From an uncultured Bacteroides sp. (GTDB lineage: Bacteria; Bacteroidota; Bacteroidia; Bacteroidales; Bacteroidaceae), in assembly GCA_949285075.1 (NCBI GenBank), contig CASDXF010000007.1:1-64000 (forward strand): 64,000 bases of DNA. Direction: 5' to 3'. How positions within the stretch are numbered: the first letter of the stretch is position 1; every line of letters starts with the position of its first letter. Shown here in pieces: positions 62,297 through 64,000 of the stretch. The notes beneath the pieces were generated by a model. The model was not told where the DNA came from. It saw only the letters and a list, made by a program, of their open reading frames with translations, and ran no database searches. The translations under genes and the position numbers were made by a program.

Positions 62297-62692
62297 TTAA
62301 TATACATAACACAAAACTTCACCGCCAATCTTTAATTCAGCAGCTTCTTTGTCAGTCATCACGCCTTTAGAAGTCGATATTATAGCAATACCCAACCCAT
62401 TAATAACCCTTGGCATATCTTTATACCCCGTGTATCTACGCATACCCGGAGTAGATATTCTCACTAATTTCTTTATCGCATTAACCTTGTTAACTGAATC
62501 ATACTTCAATGCGACCTTAATTGTACCTTGAGGACCATCTTCAATAAACTTATAGTTCAAGATGTATCCTTTCTCAAAGAGGATCTTTGTAATCGCCTTC
62601 TTCAAATTTGAAGCCGGAACTTCTACCACCCGATGTTTAGCACTGATGGCGTTCCGTAATCTTGTTAAATAATCTGCTATTGGATCAGTCAT
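62297..62692 (-). CDS. rpsH: 30S ribosomal protein S8
   Basis: 131 residues: MTDPIADYLTRLRNAISAKH, EVPASNLKKAITKILFEKGY, and GLGIAIISTSKGVMTDKEAA ending GGEVLCYVY. In E. coli S8 also represses the spc operon by binding its mRNA; whether it does so here is unknown. It follows rpsN by 52 bases. Confidence 0.98.
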   Translation of the reverse strand: MTDPIADYLTRLRNAISAKHRVVEVPASNLKKAITKILFEKGYILNYKFIEDGPQGTIKVALKYDSVNKVNAIKKLVRISTPGMRRYTGYKDMPRVINGLGIAIISTSKGVMTDKEAAELKIGGEVLCYVY

Positions 62693-62744
62693 ATATAAAA
62701 AATTAAATTAATCAGGACTACCCTGACAATATTTAAACAACAAA

Positions 62745-63044
62745 TTACCAGCTTGCCTTCTTAACTCCCGGAATTAATCCGTTAGAAGCCATTTCCCTAA
62801 ACTGGATTCTAGAAATTCCAAACTGACGGATATAGCCTTTCGGACGCCCCGTTAATTTGCAACGATTATGCAAACGAATCGGATTTGAATTTTTAGGCAG
62901 CTCCTGCAACTTCCGAGCAGCTTCATAAGCTTCCGCCGGAGTACCTGTCCGAACTATCTGTTTCAATTCCGCTCTCTTCTCCGCATATTTGGCTACTAAT
63001 TTAGCACGCTTAACCTCCCGTGCTTTCATTGATTCTTTTGCCAT
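62745..63044 (-). CDS. rpsN: 30S ribosomal protein S14
   Basis: 99 residues, the long zinc-free type: [60 protein letters not shown]. Only one cysteine is present, so the C+ zinc-ribbon form is excluded. It lies six bases after rplE. Confidence 0.98.
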   Translation of the reverse strand: MAKESMKAREVKRAKLVAKYAEKRAELKQIVRTGTPAEAYEAARKLQELPKNSNPIRLHNRCKLTGRPKGYIRQFGISRIQFREMASNGLIPGVKKASW

Positions 63045-63050
63045 ATTCTA

Positions 63051-63608
63051 TCAATCTTTTTTAGCGTTCTTAAAAGGTAAACCAAATTCTTTCAACAGAG
63101 CATAACCTTCCTCATCCGTTTGCGCAGAAGTTACAAAGGTTATATTCATCCCTAAAATCCTTGTAATACTGTCTATATTTATTTCAGGAAAAATAATTTG
63201 CTCCTGTATTCCAAGTGTATAGTTTCCTCTACCGTCAAATTTACTTTCAACGCCCTTAAAATCACGAATACGTGGAAGAGCAACCCGTACCAATCTTTCT
63301 AGGAACTCATACATTCTCTCACGACGCAAAGTCACCATTACGCCAATAGGCATCTTCTTACGCAGCTTAAAGTTAGCTATATCTTTACGAGAAACAGTAG
63401 CCACGGCCTTTTGCCCCGTAATAGCAGTTAACTCATTAATAGCAACTTCAATAATCTTCTTATCAGCGACAGCCATACCTAATCCTTGATTAATTACAAT
63501 CTTCTTAAGAACTGGTATCTGCATCACAGAAGAATACTGGAATTTTGCTCGCAATGCAGGAGCAATACGCTCCGCATATTCTTTCTTTAGGTTTGCAGTA
63601 TTGCTCAT
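63051..63608 (-). CDS. rplE: 50S ribosomal protein L5
   Basis: 185 residues: [80 protein letters not shown]. It binds 5S rRNA and touches the P-site tRNA. The start codon directly abuts the rplX stop. Confidence 0.98.
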   Translation of the reverse strand: MSNTANLKKEYAERIAPALRAKFQYSSVMQIPVLKKIVINQGLGMAVADKKIIEVAINELTAITGQKAVATVSRKDIANFKLRKKMPIGVMVTLRRERMYEFLERLVRVALPRIRDFKGVESKFDGRGNYTLGIQEQIIFPEINIDSITRILGMNITFVTSAQTDEEGYALLKEFGLPFKNAKKD

Positions 63609-63929
63609 TTATTTAATCTCCTCTCCTGATTTTTTAGAATAACGCACTAAAGTTCCATTAGAGTCTCTCCGCCTTCCAATACGTGTCGGCTTACCCGTTT
63701 TTGAATCAATAACATTCAAATTCGAGATGTGAATAGGAGCCTCCTGCTTCACTATACCGCCTTGCGGATTCTTTGCACTCGGTTTCGTGCTTTTATGCAC
63801 CATGTTAAGTCCTTCAACTATGGCACGCTTTTCCTTAACAAAAACCTTCAATATACGACCCGTTTTACCTTTATCGTCACCGGCATTTACATAAACAGTA
63901 TCGCCTTTCTTTACATGTAACTTACTCAT
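63609..63929 (-). CDS. rplX: 50S ribosomal protein L24
   Basis: 106 residues from [20 protein letters not shown] (63929; an ATG one codon earlier is possible). The KOW motif region [20 protein letters not shown] is followed by [20 protein letters not shown]. An early-assembly 23S rRNA-binding protein. It lies 20 bases after rplN. Confidence 0.97.
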   Translation of the reverse strand: MSKLHVKKGDTVYVNAGDDKGKTGRILKVFVKEKRAIVEGLNMVHKSTKPSAKNPQGGIVKQEAPIHISNLNVIDSKTGKPTRIGRRRDSNGTLVRYSKKSGEEIK

Positions 63930-63949
63930 CACTAAATTCTTTTACTCAG

Positions 63950-64000
63950 TTAAAGTACCTCGGGCGCCAGTGAAACGACCTTCATATTTGTAGCACGAAG
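63950..64000 (-). CDS. rplN: 50S ribosomal protein L14, C-terminal end (cut by window edge)
   Basis: Only the last 16 residues are visible, read directly as LRATNMKVVSLAPEVL and stop. The end SLAPEVL is the invariant C-terminus of L14, and the place before rplX is the expected one. Confidence 0.93.
   Translation of the reverse strand, partial: LRATNMKVVSLAPEVL

Noticed and set aside
1-64000. tRNA, rRNA, riboswitch or integrase attachment site
   Set aside because: I found no cloverleaf, rRNA stretch, recognisable riboswitch core or integrase gene by reading; a covariance search was not possible.

Overview
The window looks like chromosomal DNA of a member of the order Bacteroidales (Bacteroides, Parabacteroides or a close relative). 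The evidence is a SusC/SusD pair with surface glycan-binding lipoproteins, the Bacteroidetes-type spc-alpha ribosomal operon with map and infA after secY, promoters of the TTTG/TAnnTTTG type, and several Bacteroidetes-only families (DUF2271, DUF4998/DUF5000-like, DUF5043-like, DUF6563-like). Family names come from recognition of the protein sequence; no search was run.

Layout. 1-13.5 kb is mixed housekeeping: a cut AraC regulator, an aldo/keto reductase, a DUF2271 lipoprotein, a divergent HxlR regulator with a metallo-hydrolase-like protein and a cupin, then mrp, trmB, ilvE, xseB, xseA, a subtilisin-like protease, mnmA and a second aldo/keto reductase. 13.8-43.5 kb is one large polysaccharide utilisation locus (PUL) aimed at a rhamnose-containing glycan: susC, susD and two surface lipoproteins, two GH78-type and four GH106-type alpha-L-rhamnosidase candidates, a GH99-like/WbsX protein, and two paralogous AraC regulators. 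Inferred working order: surface lipoproteins, SusD and SusC bind and import oligosaccharides, exported GH78/GH106 enzymes remove rhamnose, and the AraC pair senses a sugar signal. 44-47.9 kb is an overlapping MBOAT/SGNH/SGNH cassette for acylation of an exported polymer. 48-52 kb holds a TetR regulator and small secreted proteins, including a frameshifted lipoprotein gene and a duplicated DUF5043-like family. 52.6-54.5 kb is a membrane MutS-like ATPase. 54.6-64 kb is the spc-alpha operon, rplN to rplQ, all on the minus strand.

The most unusual feature is not a gene. Nine intergenic spots carry short arrays of degenerate units with an exact 22-base period, mostly built on a palindromic core. 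The cores fall into four classes (TCGCGA, TGTACA, GCAT/ATGC, GTTAGC/GCTAAC). The same gaps also hold a hairpin element in two inverted copies, a five-copy AT-rich motif, and a 175-180 bp MITE-like element with an extra solo end. These look like a family of small non-coding repeat elements that colonise intergenic space in this genome.
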